NCBI GenBank assembly: GCA_018056165.1
Contig: JAGPGD010000007.1
Span: forward strand, 1-64,000
Origin: Paludibacteraceae bacterium
GTDB taxonomy: Bacteria; Bacteroidota; Bacteroidia; Bacteroidales; Paludibacteraceae
DNA: 64,000 nucleotides
Direction of reading: 5' to 3'
Shown: positions 1-8,782 of the stretch, one piece after another
Layout: every line of letters starts with the position of its first letter
Numbering within the stretch: position 1 is the stretch's first letter
Program-made: the position numbers and the translations under genes
The notes under the pieces: model-generated
Seen by the model: only the letters and a program-made list of their open reading frames with translations
Database searches by the model: none
Told to the model about the DNA's origin: nothing

Positions 1-8
1 CAAAGTAA

Positions 9-50
9 AGCATTTATTCCATCAGGGCAAAGGGGAAATGCTCTTTTTTC
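9..50 (+). terminator. Rho-independent terminator of an upstream gene
   Basis: AGCATTT (9-15) pairs with AAATGCT (36-42). A few more C-G pairs are possible inside the loop (TCC with GGG). The hairpin is followed directly by CTTTTTTC. It would end transcription of a plus-strand gene lying left of the window. Confidence 0.6.
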
Positions 51-131
51 TCCTTTGTCTTGAAAAATAATTTTTTCTTTACCTTTTATTTCCCCTGAAA
101 AAGTTGCATTAATTACTTGAATTTACGCATT

Positions 132-746
132 ATGAAAAAGGCAGTATTTTTATTTTTTTCGTTGTTATTGATAACAGGATGGGCATCCTCAAAAAATGTA
201 GCCATTGATAGTGTAAAACCAGATGTGACGGTCACAAAAAATTTAAGTAAAGAAGTTAAAGATTCACTCTTGCTCCAAAAACTTTCGCCTCAACAGTTGA
301 TTGAATTGAAAAAAGCAGAATTGGAAAACGAAAGGAAAAAAATTGAAGCTGAAGCACGAGAAGATATGCCTTTTACAGGGTTTCAGTTATTCTTAATTTG
401 TGTTTTACCTTTTCTTTTTGTCATTGTTATCATCTGGATTATTTACTCTCAGAAAGGAAAAGAATCGAAACAAAGATATGAATTGTACTTAAAATCACTG
501 GAGCTTGGTCAAACCTTACCCGAAGACTTTTTTGAGAAAAAAGCCAAAAATAAACCTAACTCTGATTTAAAGAAAGGAGTTTTATGGTTGGCTGTTGGTC
601 TATCGTTGTTGATTTATTTTCTGATTGTAAAAAACATGGGAGCACTCATTTTGGGAATTGTTCCAGCTTTTGTTGGGATAGGTTACTTACTGGTTTATTT
701 TTTGGAGAAACCTAAATCGCCAGACGATACCGATAAAGATGAATAA
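132..746 (+). CDS. DUF6249-like membrane protein of a sigma-factor operon
   Basis: A small membrane protein of unknown function. Taking the ATG at 132 rather than the in-frame TTG at 117 gives a normal signal peptide (MKKAVFLFFSLLLITGWA), 204 residues in all. A charged, helix-rich stretch follows (Glu/Lys-rich, roughly residues 40-75), then one membrane segment near residues 83-105, a cytoplasmic linker, and two more membrane segments near 148-190 before an acidic tail. The layout resembles DUF6249 proteins, which I recall next to ECF sigma factors in Bacteroidota. Its last 8 bases overlap the sigma-factor gene, so the two are translationally coupled. A role in the sigma-factor circuit is inferred from position only. 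Confidence 0.7.
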   Translation: MKKAVFLFFSLLLITGWASSKNVAIDSVKPDVTVTKNLSKEVKDSLLLQKLSPQQLIELKKAELENERKKIEAEAREDMPFTGFQLFLICVLPFLFVIVIIWIIYSQKGKESKQRYELYLKSLELGQTLPEDFFEKKAKNKPNSDLKKGVLWLAVGLSLLIYFLIVKNMGALILGIVPAFVGIGYLLVYFLEKPKSPDDTDKDE

Positions 747-1284
747 TGCGGAAGATCTTCGATGGATTGCTCAAGTCATTTTATCCAGAGATGAGAGAGC
801 CTTTGAGAAATTGATACGCAAATATCAGTCACCCATTCGTCGATTCTTTTTGAACCTGACAATGGGTGATGTTTTTCTCAGTGACGATCTGGCTCAGGAA
901 ACTTTTATTAAAGCTTTTCTTTATTTGCCTACTTTTAAGGCTTTATCGAATTTTTCGACCTGGCTTTTTCGTATCGCTTACAATGTGTATTATGATGCCG
1001 TTCGAGCTAGAAAAGATTTTTATGATCTGGACGAGAAAGAAATCAATCAGCTATATCAAGTGAACAATTCCTATTCAACTTACAAAGAAGATTTTTACAA
1101 AGCTTTAATCAATTTGAATGAAATGGAAAAAATAGCCGTTTTGCTTTATTATATGGAAGACAAAACACAACGTGAAATTGCAACTATTATGAAATGTCCT
1201 ATTGGTAGTGTAAAAAATTATATTCGAAAAGGTAAAGAAAAAATTGCGAATTTTTTAAAAGAAAATGGATATGGAAACGAATGA
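739..1284 (+). CDS. ECF-type RNA polymerase sigma factor (sigma-70 family)
   Basis: An alternative sigma factor of 181 residues, normal for the ECF group. The sigma-2 region covers roughly residues 20-95, with the helix DDLAQETFIKAF and the -10-binding segment FSTWLFRIAYNVYYD. The sigma-4 region covers roughly residues 125-175 and contains the helix-turn-helix TQREIATIMKCPIGSVKNYI. No sigma-1.1 or sigma-3 region is present. The gene overlaps its neighbour on both sides: 8 bases with the upstream membrane protein and 20 bases with the downstream small membrane protein. This argues for one co-translated unit. One of the two membrane proteins may act as anti-sigma factor or sensor, although neither has a recognisable zinc anti-sigma motif. 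Confidence 0.9.
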   Translation: MNNAEDLRWIAQVILSRDERAFEKLIRKYQSPIRRFFLNLTMGDVFLSDDLAQETFIKAFLYLPTFKALSNFSTWLFRIAYNVYYDAVRARKDFYDLDEKEINQLYQVNNSYSTYKEDFYKALINLNEMEKIAVLLYYMEDKTQREIATIMKCPIGSVKNYIRKGKEKIANFLKENGYGNE

Positions 1285-1582
1285 AACAGACAAAAATTTT
1301 CAGGATTTTTTTAAACTACACAAGCATGATATAGCTGATAATGGTTTCGCCAGCAGAACTTTACGGCATTTGCCGCAGCGAAAAGACAATTCGTGGATCG
1401 TTTGGCTTTTTACAACCATTGGAATTGCTACAGCTTTGTATATTGGAATTTTCTCTGACTGGTTGATGAACTTTATAGAACATATGTTCAATTTGCCATT
1501 CATTTATCTGTTAATTGGGGTTGCACTTTTCCCCTTGGTAATTGGACTTTGCATTATGTTCTGGGAAAAAGAACAATATTGA
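1265..1582 (+). CDS. Small DUF5056-like membrane protein, candidate anti-sigma partner
   Basis: A 105-residue protein. The first 42 or so residues are hydrophilic and look cytoplasmic. Two membrane segments follow (about residues 44-65 and 75-98) and then a short charged tail. It resembles DUF5056 proteins that I recall after ECF sigma-factor genes in Bacteroides relatives. The start at 1265 lies inside the sigma-factor gene; an in-frame ATG at 1271 is an equal alternative. The soluble N-terminus facing the cytoplasm plus membrane anchor is the shape expected of a small anti-sigma factor, but no known anti-sigma motif is visible, so this role is inferred. Confidence 0.65.
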   Translation: MDMETNETDKNFQDFFKLHKHDIADNGFASRTLRHLPQRKDNSWIVWLFTTIGIATALYIGIFSDWLMNFIEHMFNLPFIYLLIGVALFPLVIGLCIMFWEKEQY

Positions 1583-1630
1583 AAAGCGATTAATAGGTGG
1601 TAAAAAGCGTAAGAAATTAAATACTGTTTT

Positions 1631-1662
1631 AAACAAAAAAGAGAGAAAATTGACTTTCTCTC
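1631..1662 (-). terminator. Terminator of rplS
   Basis: GAGAGAAA (1641-1648) pairs perfectly with TTTCTCTC (1655-1662) around a 6-base loop. Read on the minus strand the hairpin is followed by TTTTTTGTTT. It lies just past the rplS stop codon. Confidence 0.75.
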
Positions 1663-1678
1663 TTCCAAATTTCTTTCT

Positions 1679-2026
1679 TTAATAACGTTTTTCTTTTATC
1701 CTTGCTTTTTTACCTGTTAACTTACGTAAATAAAACAGTTTTGCACGACGTACTTTACCTCTTTTATTTACAGTAATGCTTTCTATAAAAGGCGAATCCA
1801 TCGGAAAAATTCTTTCCACACCGACATTTCCCGACATTTTGCGGACAGTAAAACGTTTTTTCCCTTCCTGTCCTTTAATGCTGATAACTACACCACGAAA
1901 TTCCTGAATTCTTTCTTTGTTCCCTTCTTTAATTCGATAGGCAACTGTTATGGTATCACCACTTTTAAATTCAGGGAAACTTTTTTCTACCTGAAAAGCC
2001 TGTTCTGCAACCTTTAATAAGTCCAT
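1679..2026 (-). CDS. rplS: 50S ribosomal protein L19
   Basis: Structural protein of the large ribosomal subunit at the interface with the 30S subunit. At 115 residues it has the usual length. The family core is visible: a central beta region with [13 protein letters not shown], the segment [12 protein letters not shown], the motif [12 protein letters not shown], and the basic tail [13 protein letters not shown] followed by KARIKEKRY. The gene stands alone, with its own promoter and terminator, divergent from typA across 458 bases. Confidence 0.97.
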   Translation of the reverse strand: MDLLKVAEQAFQVEKSFPEFKSGDTITVAYRIKEGNKERIQEFRGVVISIKGQEGKKRFTVRKMSGNVGVERIFPMDSPFIESITVNKRGKVRRAKLFYLRKLTGKKARIKEKRY

Positions 2027-2108
2027 TTTTATTAATTTTATTTATTTATTACAGCACAATATTTACATACTTTTCGTTTCTGCCAGAGATTGTGCTTAAA
2101 TTGGAACG

Positions 2109-2139
2109 CAAAAATACTATTTTTTTTTATTGCATACAA
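2109..2139 (-). promoter_or_regulatory. rplS promoter, Bacteroidota type
   Basis: On the minus strand TATTTTTG (2116-2109) fits the -7 consensus TAnnTTTG. TTG (2139-2137) sits 20 bases further upstream, the expected -33/-7 spacing. Transcription would start near 2100, leaving a leader of about 75 bases. Confidence 0.6.
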
Positions 2140-2448
2140 TAATTTCATCCTTTTTTGAATTAAAAACTTTTTTAATTGTTAACTATCAATGATTTAAGTG
2201 TAAAAAAGCTTATCTTTGTTGTTGATGAATTGAATTGATGCTTTTTAAAATTTATTATGAGTTGTTGATTTTTAAAAGGTTGATAAGATTTCAATCATTT
2301 TTTTATTCTTACATTTTTCCCTATTCCTTTGTTTTTATTATCCTAAAAGGAAATTTCAAGTAATTTTTTCCTTTTTTTGTTGTCCAATAATAGATGATTA
2401 TTCAAGTAATTTGAATAATATAGCCAATTAAAATTCAATTTTTTTGAT

Positions 2449-2456
2449 TAAATTTG
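2449..2456 (+). promoter_or_regulatory. Candidate -7 box of typA
   Basis: TAAATTTG matches TAnnTTTG and lies 28 bases before the typA ATG. No TTG is found at the expected -33 distance, so this is a half-site call. Confidence 0.4.
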
Positions 2457-2484
2457 CAAGCTTAAAAAATGAGGAGTTGGATAC

Positions 2485-4299
2485 ATGCAAAAAATTAGAA
2501 ATGTTGCAATTATTGCTCATGTTGATCACGGAAAAACTACACTGGTTGATAAGATGTTGTTGGCTGGTCATCTTTTCAGAGACAATGAAAAGGTCGGCGA
2601 ATTAATCATGGACAATAATGAAATAGAACGTGAAAGAGGAATTACAATTCTGGCAAAAAATGCTTCGATCAATTATAATGGCTATAAAATCAATATTATT
2701 GATACGCCAGGTCATGCCGACTTTGGTGGTGAAGTAGAGCGGGTACTCAACATGGCTGACGGAGTTTTACTGTTGGTAGATGCTTTTGAAGGACCAATGC
2801 CTCAAACACGATTTGTTTTACAAAAAGCTTTGCAATTGGGACTTATTCCTATTGTTGTGATTAACAAGGTGGATAAGCCTAATTGTCGACCGGATGAAGT
2901 TCAGGAAGAAGTTTTTGATTTAATGTATCATTTGAATGCCACAGAAGAACAACTGAATTTCCATACAATTTTTGGTTCTGCCAAACAAAATTGGATGTCA
3001 GAAGATTGGAGAAAACCAACAAACAATATTTTCCCGCTATTGGATGCTATTATAAAATATATTCCTGAGCCTTTCTATCTGGAAGGAACACCTCAAATGC
3101 TGATTACTTCTTTGGACTATTCTCCTTATGTAGGTAGAATTGCAGTGGGACGTGTTCATCGTGGTACGCTGTACGAAGGTATGGATGTAAGTTTAGTGAA
3201 GCGAGATGGTTTTGTGGTGAAAACTAAAATTAAAGAACTATACACTTTTATCGGACTGGAACGAAAAAGAATTTCAGAAGTAAAATCAGGAGATATTTGT
3301 GCTTTAATCGGGATTGATAATTTTGAAATTGGTGATTCCATTGCAGATATTAATCAGCCTGAGCCTTTAAAACCCATTGCTGTTGATGAACCAACCATGA
3401 GTATGGTGTTTACCATTAACAATTCTCCTTTTTATGGGCAGGAAGGAAAATACATCACTTCAAGGCACTTACATGAACGATTGATGCGTGAATTGGATAA
3501 AGATCTTGCTTTGCGAGTAAAAAAGGAACCTGATAAAGATATTTGGCATGTTTATGGCAGAGGTGTGCTTCATTTATCTATTTTAATAGAAACCATGCGC
3601 CGCGAAGGTTATGAATTGCAAGTGGGACAACCGCAAGTAATTTTCAAGATGATAAATGGCATCCGTTGTGAACCTGTTGAACAACTGATAATTAATCTCC
3701 CTGAAGAATATAGTGGCAGAATTATTGAAATTATAGCTTCTCGTAAGGGAGAAATGTTGAAAATGGAAACGATGAACGATCGTATTCAATTAGAATTTAT
3801 AATTCCTTCACGAGGCATTATTGGACTTCGCAATCAAGTGCTAACTGCATCAGGCGGTGAAGCTATTATGAGTCATCGTTTTCTTGAATATCAACCTTAT
3901 AAAGGACCTATCGAAAAAAGAACAAATGGTTCATTAATTGCAATGGAAACAGGCACAGCTTTTGCATACGCATTGGACAAATTACAAGATCGAGGTAGAT
4001 TTTTTATTTCACCCCAAGAAGAAGTTTATGCGGGACAGGTGGTAGGAGAAAGCTCAAAAGAGGGTGATATTGTAGTAAATGTCACTAAATCTAAAAAATT
4101 AACCAATATGAGAGCTTCTGGCTCAGATGAAAAAATCAAACTTACTCCTCCTGTCATATTTAGTCTCGAAGAAGCGTTGGAATACATAAAAGAGGATGAA
4201 TATGTGGAAATTACTCCTTCCAATATTCGATTACGAAAAATCTATCTTGATGAGAATGAACGAAAACGAATGTCAAAAAATGTTTCTGCTACTGTATAA
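2485..4299 (+). CDS. typA: Ribosome-associated translational GTPase TypA/BipA
   Basis: A GTPase of the EF-G/LepA group that binds the ribosome and aids 50S assembly and growth under stress. The G1 loop is AHVDHGKTT near residues 11-19, G2 has RERGITI, G3 is DTPGHADF, and G4 is NKVD. An EF-Tu domain-2-like region, an EF-G domain V-like region and the C-terminal TypA domain follow, including IPSRGIIGLRNQVLT. The 604 residues match the family. GAGG lies about 11 bases before the ATG. The last residues beyond the family core (KRMSKNVSATV) are a short tail typical of this phylum. Confidence 0.97.
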   Translation: MQKIRNVAIIAHVDHGKTTLVDKMLLAGHLFRDNEKVGELIMDNNEIERERGITILAKNASINYNGYKINIIDTPGHADFGGEVERVLNMADGVLLLVDAFEGPMPQTRFVLQKALQLGLIPIVVINKVDKPNCRPDEVQEEVFDLMYHLNATEEQLNFHTIFGSAKQNWMSEDWRKPTNNIFPLLDAIIKYIPEPFYLEGTPQMLITSLDYSPYVGRIAVGRVHRGTLYEGMDVSLVKRDGFVVKTKIKELYTFIGLERKRISEVKSGDICALIGIDNFEIGDSIADINQPEPLKPIAVDEPTMSMVFTINNSPFYGQEGKYITSRHLHERLMRELDKDLALRVKKEPDKDIWHVYGRGVLHLSILIETMRREGYELQVGQPQVIFKMINGIRCEPVEQLIINLPEEYSGRIIEIIASRKGEMLKMETMNDRIQLEFIIPSRGIIGLRNQVLTASGGEAIMSHRFLEYQPYKGPIEKRTNGSLIAMETGTAFAYALDKLQDRGRFFISPQEEVYAGQVVGESSKEGDIVVNVTKSKKLTNMRASGSDEKIKLTPPVIFSLEEALEYIKEDEYVEITPSNIRLRKIYLDENERKRMSKNVSATV

Positions 4300-4358
4300 T
4301 TAAATTCTTTTATTTCTCATTGATATTTAAAACAAGGAAGTATAAAAATTTATTTTTC

Positions 4359-4991
4359 ATGAAAAAAGAATTTTGGGTTGTATTATTTCTTTTACTGATA
4401 TTTAGTTCAAAAATTTTAGCTCAATTTGGCGTGAAAATCGGTATCAATGAAGCAAATGAAGTTATTACTTCAAGTAATTTATCTACTCCCATCGAAAAGC
4501 CTACTTTGCAGAACTTAACTGCTTATCACATAGGAGTAATTTATCAATATACTTCAAAAATTGGCTTAGGCTTTGATATTGGCACATCTTTCTCTCAAAA
4601 AGGTTGTTTCCTTCAATCAGACAGCATTTGTGATATCTATAGAGAATTAAACTATATTGAAATACCTTTCAATATTCGTTATCGTTTATCATGGGGAATC
4701 ATCGGAATTTATGGCTTTGGAGGTTTATATGGAGCCTATCTTTTAAAAGGACAAAAAATCACTGAAACAAATGCTTCTTCTAATCCAGAAAAATTTTCTT
4801 ATACCAATTTCAATGATCGAACCGATTATGGCTATACCTTTGGTGGTGGGATTGAAGCTTTTAAAAAAATTCAGTTAGGAGTAAGTTGGAATAAAGGCTT
4901 GAAAGAAAATATTTATTATACAAATTCAGACACACAAATTTTTACTACAAAAAATAATGTCTTCTCTTTTAACCTTACATTTATATTCTAA
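4359..4991 (+). CDS. Outer-membrane beta-barrel protein (PorT-like)
   Basis: Predicted outer-membrane barrel of about 210 residues. Taking the ATG at 4359 instead of the in-frame TTG at 4320 gives a clean signal peptide (MKKEFWVVLFLLLIFSS, cleavage after ILA). The mature part is a run of alternating short strands with Gly and aromatic residues, such as GLGFDIGTSFSQKG and YGYTFGGGIEAF, and ends in a terminal aromatic residue (FNLTFIF), as barrels do. It fits the outer-membrane beta-barrel domain family common in Bacteroidota. There are two cysteines (Cys in KGCFLQ and in SICDIY). Cargo or partner is unknown. It lies 59 bases after typA and ends at a strong hairpin. Confidence 0.75.
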   Translation: MKKEFWVVLFLLLIFSSKILAQFGVKIGINEANEVITSSNLSTPIEKPTLQNLTAYHIGVIYQYTSKIGLGFDIGTSFSQKGCFLQSDSICDIYRELNYIEIPFNIRYRLSWGIIGIYGFGGLYGAYLLKGQKITETNASSNPEKFSYTNFNDRTDYGYTFGGGIEAFKKIQLGVSWNKGLKENIYYTNSDTQIFTTKNNVFSFNLTFIF

Positions 4992-4993
4992 TT

Positions 4994-5052
4994 ATGAATA
5001 ATTTATTAATTATTTGATAATCAAATAATTAAATTTATTCATAGAGTTTTTT
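4994..5052 (+). terminator. Long AT-rich hairpin with T-run
   Basis: The inner arms are a perfect 12-base match: 5006-5017 pairs with 5021-5032 around the loop TAA. The outer arms (4994-5005 and 5033-5042) extend the pairing with a small bulge. GAGTTTTTT follows at 5044-5052. It begins just after the stop codon of the barrel gene and separates it from tig. Confidence 0.55.
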
Positions 5053-5086
5053 AAACATAAAATGTCTTCTATCAGTTCTTTTTTCG

Positions 5087-5094
5087 TACCTTTG
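5087..5094 (+). promoter_or_regulatory. Candidate -7 box of tig
   Basis: TACCTTTG fits TAnnTTTG and lies 48 bases before the tig start. No clear -33 TTG at the usual distance. Confidence 0.45.
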
Positions 5095-5141
5095 TCTTCA
5101 TTAAAAAACTAAATATCAGAAAATTAATTAAAAAATAAGTT

Positions 5142-6500
5142 ATGAATGTCATTAGAAAAGACCTTGATCAAAACAACGCTGTACTTACTTTAAGCATCAA
5201 AAAAGACGATTATGCAGAAAATGTAGAAAAAAGATTGCGGGAATTACGTAAAAAATCAAATATGCCAGGATTTCGTCCAGGAATGGTACCTTTGCAGTTG
5301 GTAAGAAAAATGTATGGGAAATCAGTCCTTGTAGAAGAAATTAACCAACTCATATCTCAAAAGCTGCAAGATTATATCGAAGAAAACAAAATTGATATTC
5401 TGGGCGAACCTCTTCCACGAGAAGAAGATCAGCAAAATATAGATTTTAACTTACAGGAAGAATTTGAATTTAATTTTGATTTAGGATTGGCTCCTCAATT
5501 TGAAATATCATTTTCCAAAGAAGATAAGATTAAATATTACCACATCGAGGTTACTGATGAAATGATTGACAATAGAATCAAAGCTTATGCTTCTCGTTTT
5601 GGAAAATATCAGGAAGAAGAAACCGTTGAAGAAAAAGACATGTTGAAAGGAGAATTAGTGCAATTGGAAAATGGTAAAGTCAAAGAAAATGGGATTCATA
5701 TTACTGATGCAGTACTTACACCAGCTTATATGAAGGATGACGGTCAAAAATCATTGTTTATTGGTGCAAAAAAAGGAGACACGATTACTTTTAATCCAGC
5801 TACTGCTTATCAAAACAACGAAACAGAATTATCTTCCTTATTAAAAATTTCAAAAGAAGAAGTAAACAATATTAAAGAAGATTTTCAATTTAAAATTGAG
5901 AGTATTACTCGTTTTTATCCTGCTGAAATCAATCAAGAATTATTCAATAAGGTTTATGGTGAAAATATAGTGTCAAGCGAAGAGGAGTTTCGTGAAAAAA
6001 TAAAACAAGAAATTGAGAAAGAACTTGCTGCTGAAAGTAATTATAAATTTCAATTGGATGTTCGTACGATGTTGATAGATCGATATAAAAACTTGAACTA
6101 TCCTGATGAATTTTTAAAACGCTGGTTATTGCTCAAAAATAAAGACCTAACGCCAGAAAAATTGGAAGAAGAGTATCCAAAAATCATTGAAGATGTTACC
6201 TGGCAATTGATTAGAGAAAAATTGCTGAAAGCTTTTAATATAAATGTGGAACCCGATGAAGTAGAAAATTATGCCAAAGAAGAAGCAAAAAGTCAGTTTG
6301 CGCAATACGGATTTATTAATGTTAGCGAAGACATCCTTGAAAATTATGCAAAAGATATGATAAATAAAGAGGATACTTTAAAAAACTTAATTGAGAATTT
6401 GTTTGATCAAAAGATTTTTTCTTCCATAAAGGAAGTTGTAACTTTAGAGACGAATAATGTTACCTTAGAAGAATTTGATAAATTGTTTGAAACCAAATAA
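5142..6500 (+). CDS. tig: Trigger factor, ribosome-bound chaperone
   Basis: A chaperone that docks at the ribosome exit tunnel and shields nascent chains. The N-terminal ribosome-binding signature GFRPGMVP is present near residues 44-51 (family pattern G-F-R-x-G-x-x-P). The middle peptidyl-prolyl isomerase region is poorly conserved, as is usual in Bacteroidota. The C-terminal helical arms, rich in Glu and Lys, fill the last 200 residues. The 452 residues are normal for this phylum. clpP and clpX follow, the classic trigger factor-ClpXP arrangement that links folding to degradation. clpP seems to have its own promoter in between. Confidence 0.95.
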   Translation: MNVIRKDLDQNNAVLTLSIKKDDYAENVEKRLRELRKKSNMPGFRPGMVPLQLVRKMYGKSVLVEEINQLISQKLQDYIEENKIDILGEPLPREEDQQNIDFNLQEEFEFNFDLGLAPQFEISFSKEDKIKYYHIEVTDEMIDNRIKAYASRFGKYQEEETVEEKDMLKGELVQLENGKVKENGIHITDAVLTPAYMKDDGQKSLFIGAKKGDTITFNPATAYQNNETELSSLLKISKEEVNNIKEDFQFKIESITRFYPAEINQELFNKVYGENIVSSEEEFREKIKQEIEKELAAESNYKFQLDVRTMLIDRYKNLNYPDEFLKRWLLLKNKDLTPEKLEEEYPKIIEDVTWQLIREKLLKAFNINVEPDEVENYAKEEAKSQFAQYGFINVSEDILENYAKDMINKEDTLKNLIENLFDQKIFSSIKEVVTLETNNVTLEEFDKLFETK

Positions 6501-6526
6501 TTTTAAAAGACAATTTGAATTTAGAA

Positions 6527-6557
6527 TTGAAACTGAAACTTTTTTAAAATAATTTTG
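6527..6557 (+). promoter_or_regulatory. clpP promoter, Bacteroidota type
   Basis: TTG (6527-6529) is followed after 20 bases by TAATTTTG (6550-6557), matching the -33/-7 consensus and spacing. A short hairpin (GTTCTC 6568-6573 with GAGAAC 6581-6586) would lie in the leader, just upstream of clpP. Confidence 0.55.
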
Positions 6558-6617
6558 TTTATAAAAAGTTCTCTACCAATGAGAACGATAAATTTTTTAT
6601 AAAAACAAATAACTATT

Positions 6618-7307
6618 ATGGATAAAAATAATGAATTTCGCAAATATGCAACCAAAAAGTTGGGAATAAATGGCTTGTTAATTGACCAATACAGCGATAT
6701 TGTAAATACAAGTTATATTTCTCCTACCATTCTTGAAGAACGTCAACTGAATGTCACTCAAATGGATGTGTTTTCAAGATTAATGATGGATCGAATTATT
6801 TTTCTGGGTACCGAAGTAGATGATTATGCTGCCAACGTAATTGAAGCTCAATTACTTTATCTTGATTCAGCAGAACCAGGGAAGGATATTTCTATTTATC
6901 TGAATACACCAGGAGGTTCAGTTTATGCTGGTCTGGGTATTTATGATACTATGCAGTTCATTACTTCTGATGTTTCTACTATCTGTACTGGCATGGCAGC
7001 TTCGATGGGAGCGGTACTATTATCTGCTGGTGCAAAAGGGAAACGTTTTGCTCTTAAACATTCACGTATCATGATTCATCAGCCGATGGGTGGAGCTCAA
7101 GGGCAAGCCTCAGACATTGAAATCACGGCTCGTGAAATCCAGAAAATGAAAAAAGAACTCTACAATATTCTGGCAGAACATACGGGCAATCCTTACGAAA
7201 AAATTGAAAAAGATGCTGATCGAGATTATTGGATGACTTCTTACGAAGCCCTGGAATATGGAATGATTGATAAAGTTCTCATCAACGAAAAGAAAACAAA
7301 AAAATAA
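6618..7307 (+). CDS. clpP: ATP-dependent Clp protease proteolytic subunit
   Basis: The serine protease barrel of ClpXP. The catalytic serine is in [11 protein letters not shown] (Ser129), the histidine in IMIHQPMGG (His154), and the acid is probably Asp203 in DRDYW. The oxyanion strand [10 protein letters not shown] is present. The 229 residues include an N-terminal extension of about 30 residues compared with E. coli, common in Bacteroidota. clpX starts 9 bases after the stop codon, so protease and unfoldase are co-transcribed. Confidence 0.97.
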   Translation: MDKNNEFRKYATKKLGINGLLIDQYSDIVNTSYISPTILEERQLNVTQMDVFSRLMMDRIIFLGTEVDDYAANVIEAQLLYLDSAEPGKDISIYLNTPGGSVYAGLGIYDTMQFITSDVSTICTGMAASMGAVLLSAGAKGKRFALKHSRIMIHQPMGGAQGQASDIEITAREIQKMKKELYNILAEHTGNPYEKIEKDADRDYWMTSYEALEYGMIDKVLINEKKTKK

Positions 7308-7316
7308 TGCTTAAAA

Positions 7317-8552
7317 ATGCCTAAAACCAAAAAATATTGTAATTTTTGTGGTCGTTCAGAGGATGAAGTAGAATTTTTTATTTTAGGAATGGATGGCGTT
7401 CAGATTTGCAACGATTGTGCTATGATTGCCGCAGAAATTGCGAAAGAAAACACCCAAGCCAAAAAACAAACTCTTTCTTTTGAAAAGTCGCAAATACCCA
7501 AGCCAAAAGAAATAAAACAATATCTGGATCAATATGTTATCGGGCAAGAGGAGGCAAAAAAATATTTATCAGTAGCCGTTTATAATCATTATAAACGTTT
7601 AATGCAGGAAAAAACCGATGATGATGTAGAAATAGAAAAATCCAACATTATCATGGTAGGACCTACAGGTACTGGTAAAACCTTGCTGGCAAGAACAATA
7701 GCAAAAAAACTACATGTACCTTTTACTATTGTTGATGCAACGGTATTTACTGAAGCAGGTTATGTGGGGGAGGATGTAGAAAGTATTCTTACACGACTTC
7801 TTCAGGTAGCAGATTATGATGTAGAAGCTGCTGAAAAAGGTATTGTTTTCATTGATGAAATCGATAAAATAGCTCGAAAAAGTGATAATCCAAGCATTAC
7901 CCGCGATGTAAGTGGTGAAGGAGTGCAACAAGGTTTGCTGAAATTGTTGGAAGGAACCATTGTCAATGTACCACCACAAGGAGGTAGAAAACATCCAGAA
8001 CAAAAAATGATTCCTGTAAATACACAGAATATTTTGTTTATTTGTGGCGGAGCCTTTGAAGGCATCGAAAGAAAAATTGCAGCTCGTCTCAATACCAGAG
8101 TGGTCGGATATAATTCAATAGAAGGCACTAAGCAAATTGATCGGAATAATCTTATAAAATACATTATGCCTCAAGATCTCAAATCTTTTGGACTAATTCC
8201 GGAAATTGTAGGCCGTCTTCCTGTTTTGACTTATCTTAATCCTTTAGATAGAGATGCTTTGCGTCAAATTCTTACTGAACCTAAAAATTCTATTGTCAAG
8301 CAGTATATTAAACTGTTTAAAATGGACAATATAGAATTAACTTTTGATGAAGAAGTTTTAGATTACATCGTGGATAAAGCCATTGAATTCAAGTTGGGCG
8401 CCAGAGGATTGCGTTCCATTACAGAAACAATTATGATGGATGCCATGTATGAAATGCCATCAAAAAAAGCAGCAAAAAAGCTAACTATTACGTTAGACTA
8501 CGCTCAGAATAAATTGCAACAAACCAACTTGGATCAATTAAAAATAGCCTGA
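7317..8552 (+). CDS. clpX: ATP-dependent Clp protease ATP-binding subunit ClpX
   Basis: The AAA+ unfoldase that recognises tagged substrates and feeds them to ClpP. The N-terminal zinc finger has Cys8, Cys11, Cys31 and Cys34. Walker A is GPTGTGKT, Walker B is IVFIDEIDK, and sensor 2 is in ARGLRSI near the C-terminus. The ClpP-docking IGF-type loop is expected around residues 265-275, but I did not pin its exact triplet. The 411 residues match the family. The operon ends at a good terminator shortly after. Confidence 0.97.
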   Translation: MPKTKKYCNFCGRSEDEVEFFILGMDGVQICNDCAMIAAEIAKENTQAKKQTLSFEKSQIPKPKEIKQYLDQYVIGQEEAKKYLSVAVYNHYKRLMQEKTDDDVEIEKSNIIMVGPTGTGKTLLARTIAKKLHVPFTIVDATVFTEAGYVGEDVESILTRLLQVADYDVEAAEKGIVFIDEIDKIARKSDNPSITRDVSGEGVQQGLLKLLEGTIVNVPPQGGRKHPEQKMIPVNTQNILFICGGAFEGIERKIAARLNTRVVGYNSIEGTKQIDRNNLIKYIMPQDLKSFGLIPEIVGRLPVLTYLNPLDRDALRQILTEPKNSIVKQYIKLFKMDNIELTFDEEVLDYIVDKAIEFKLGARGLRSITETIMMDAMYEMPSKKAAKKLTITLDYAQNKLQQTNLDQLKIA

Positions 8553-8583
8553 AATAATATTTCTAAAATTTTCATTAAAAAGC

Positions 8584-8621
8584 AGGATATTAATTATTTT
8601 TATTAATGTCCTCTTTTTTTT
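8584..8621 (+). terminator. Terminator of the clpP-clpX operon
   Basis: AGGATATTAAT (8584-8594) pairs with ATTAATGTCCT (8602-8612), with one T-G wobble, followed by CTTTTTTTT. It lies 31 bases after the clpX stop codon. Confidence 0.75.
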
Positions 8622-8782
8622 AAAAAATGCTTGTATATTTGAAAAGTGTTTATAATTTTGTTTGCCTGTAAATGTGAAAAAATAAATCAAGAAAGGAAAT
8701 AAAAGATTTTTCATTAAAGTAGAAAAATTCATACTAATTTTTAAATACTAATTTTACTTATTTTGTGATCGAGGATTGTTGT

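Larger units (their letters stand above)
2027..2484. other. Intergenic region between divergent rplS and typA
   Basis: A very AT-rich stretch of 458 bases. It holds the rplS promoter at its left side and a -7-like box for typA at its right end. Another TAnnTTTG match (TATCTTTG, 2211-2218, plus strand) could be a distal typA promoter. I see no ORF or structured RNA in it. Confidence 0.6.

Noticed and set aside
7710-8164. Two minus-strand open frames inside clpX
   Set aside because: They lie fully within a well-conserved clpX and have no family resemblance.
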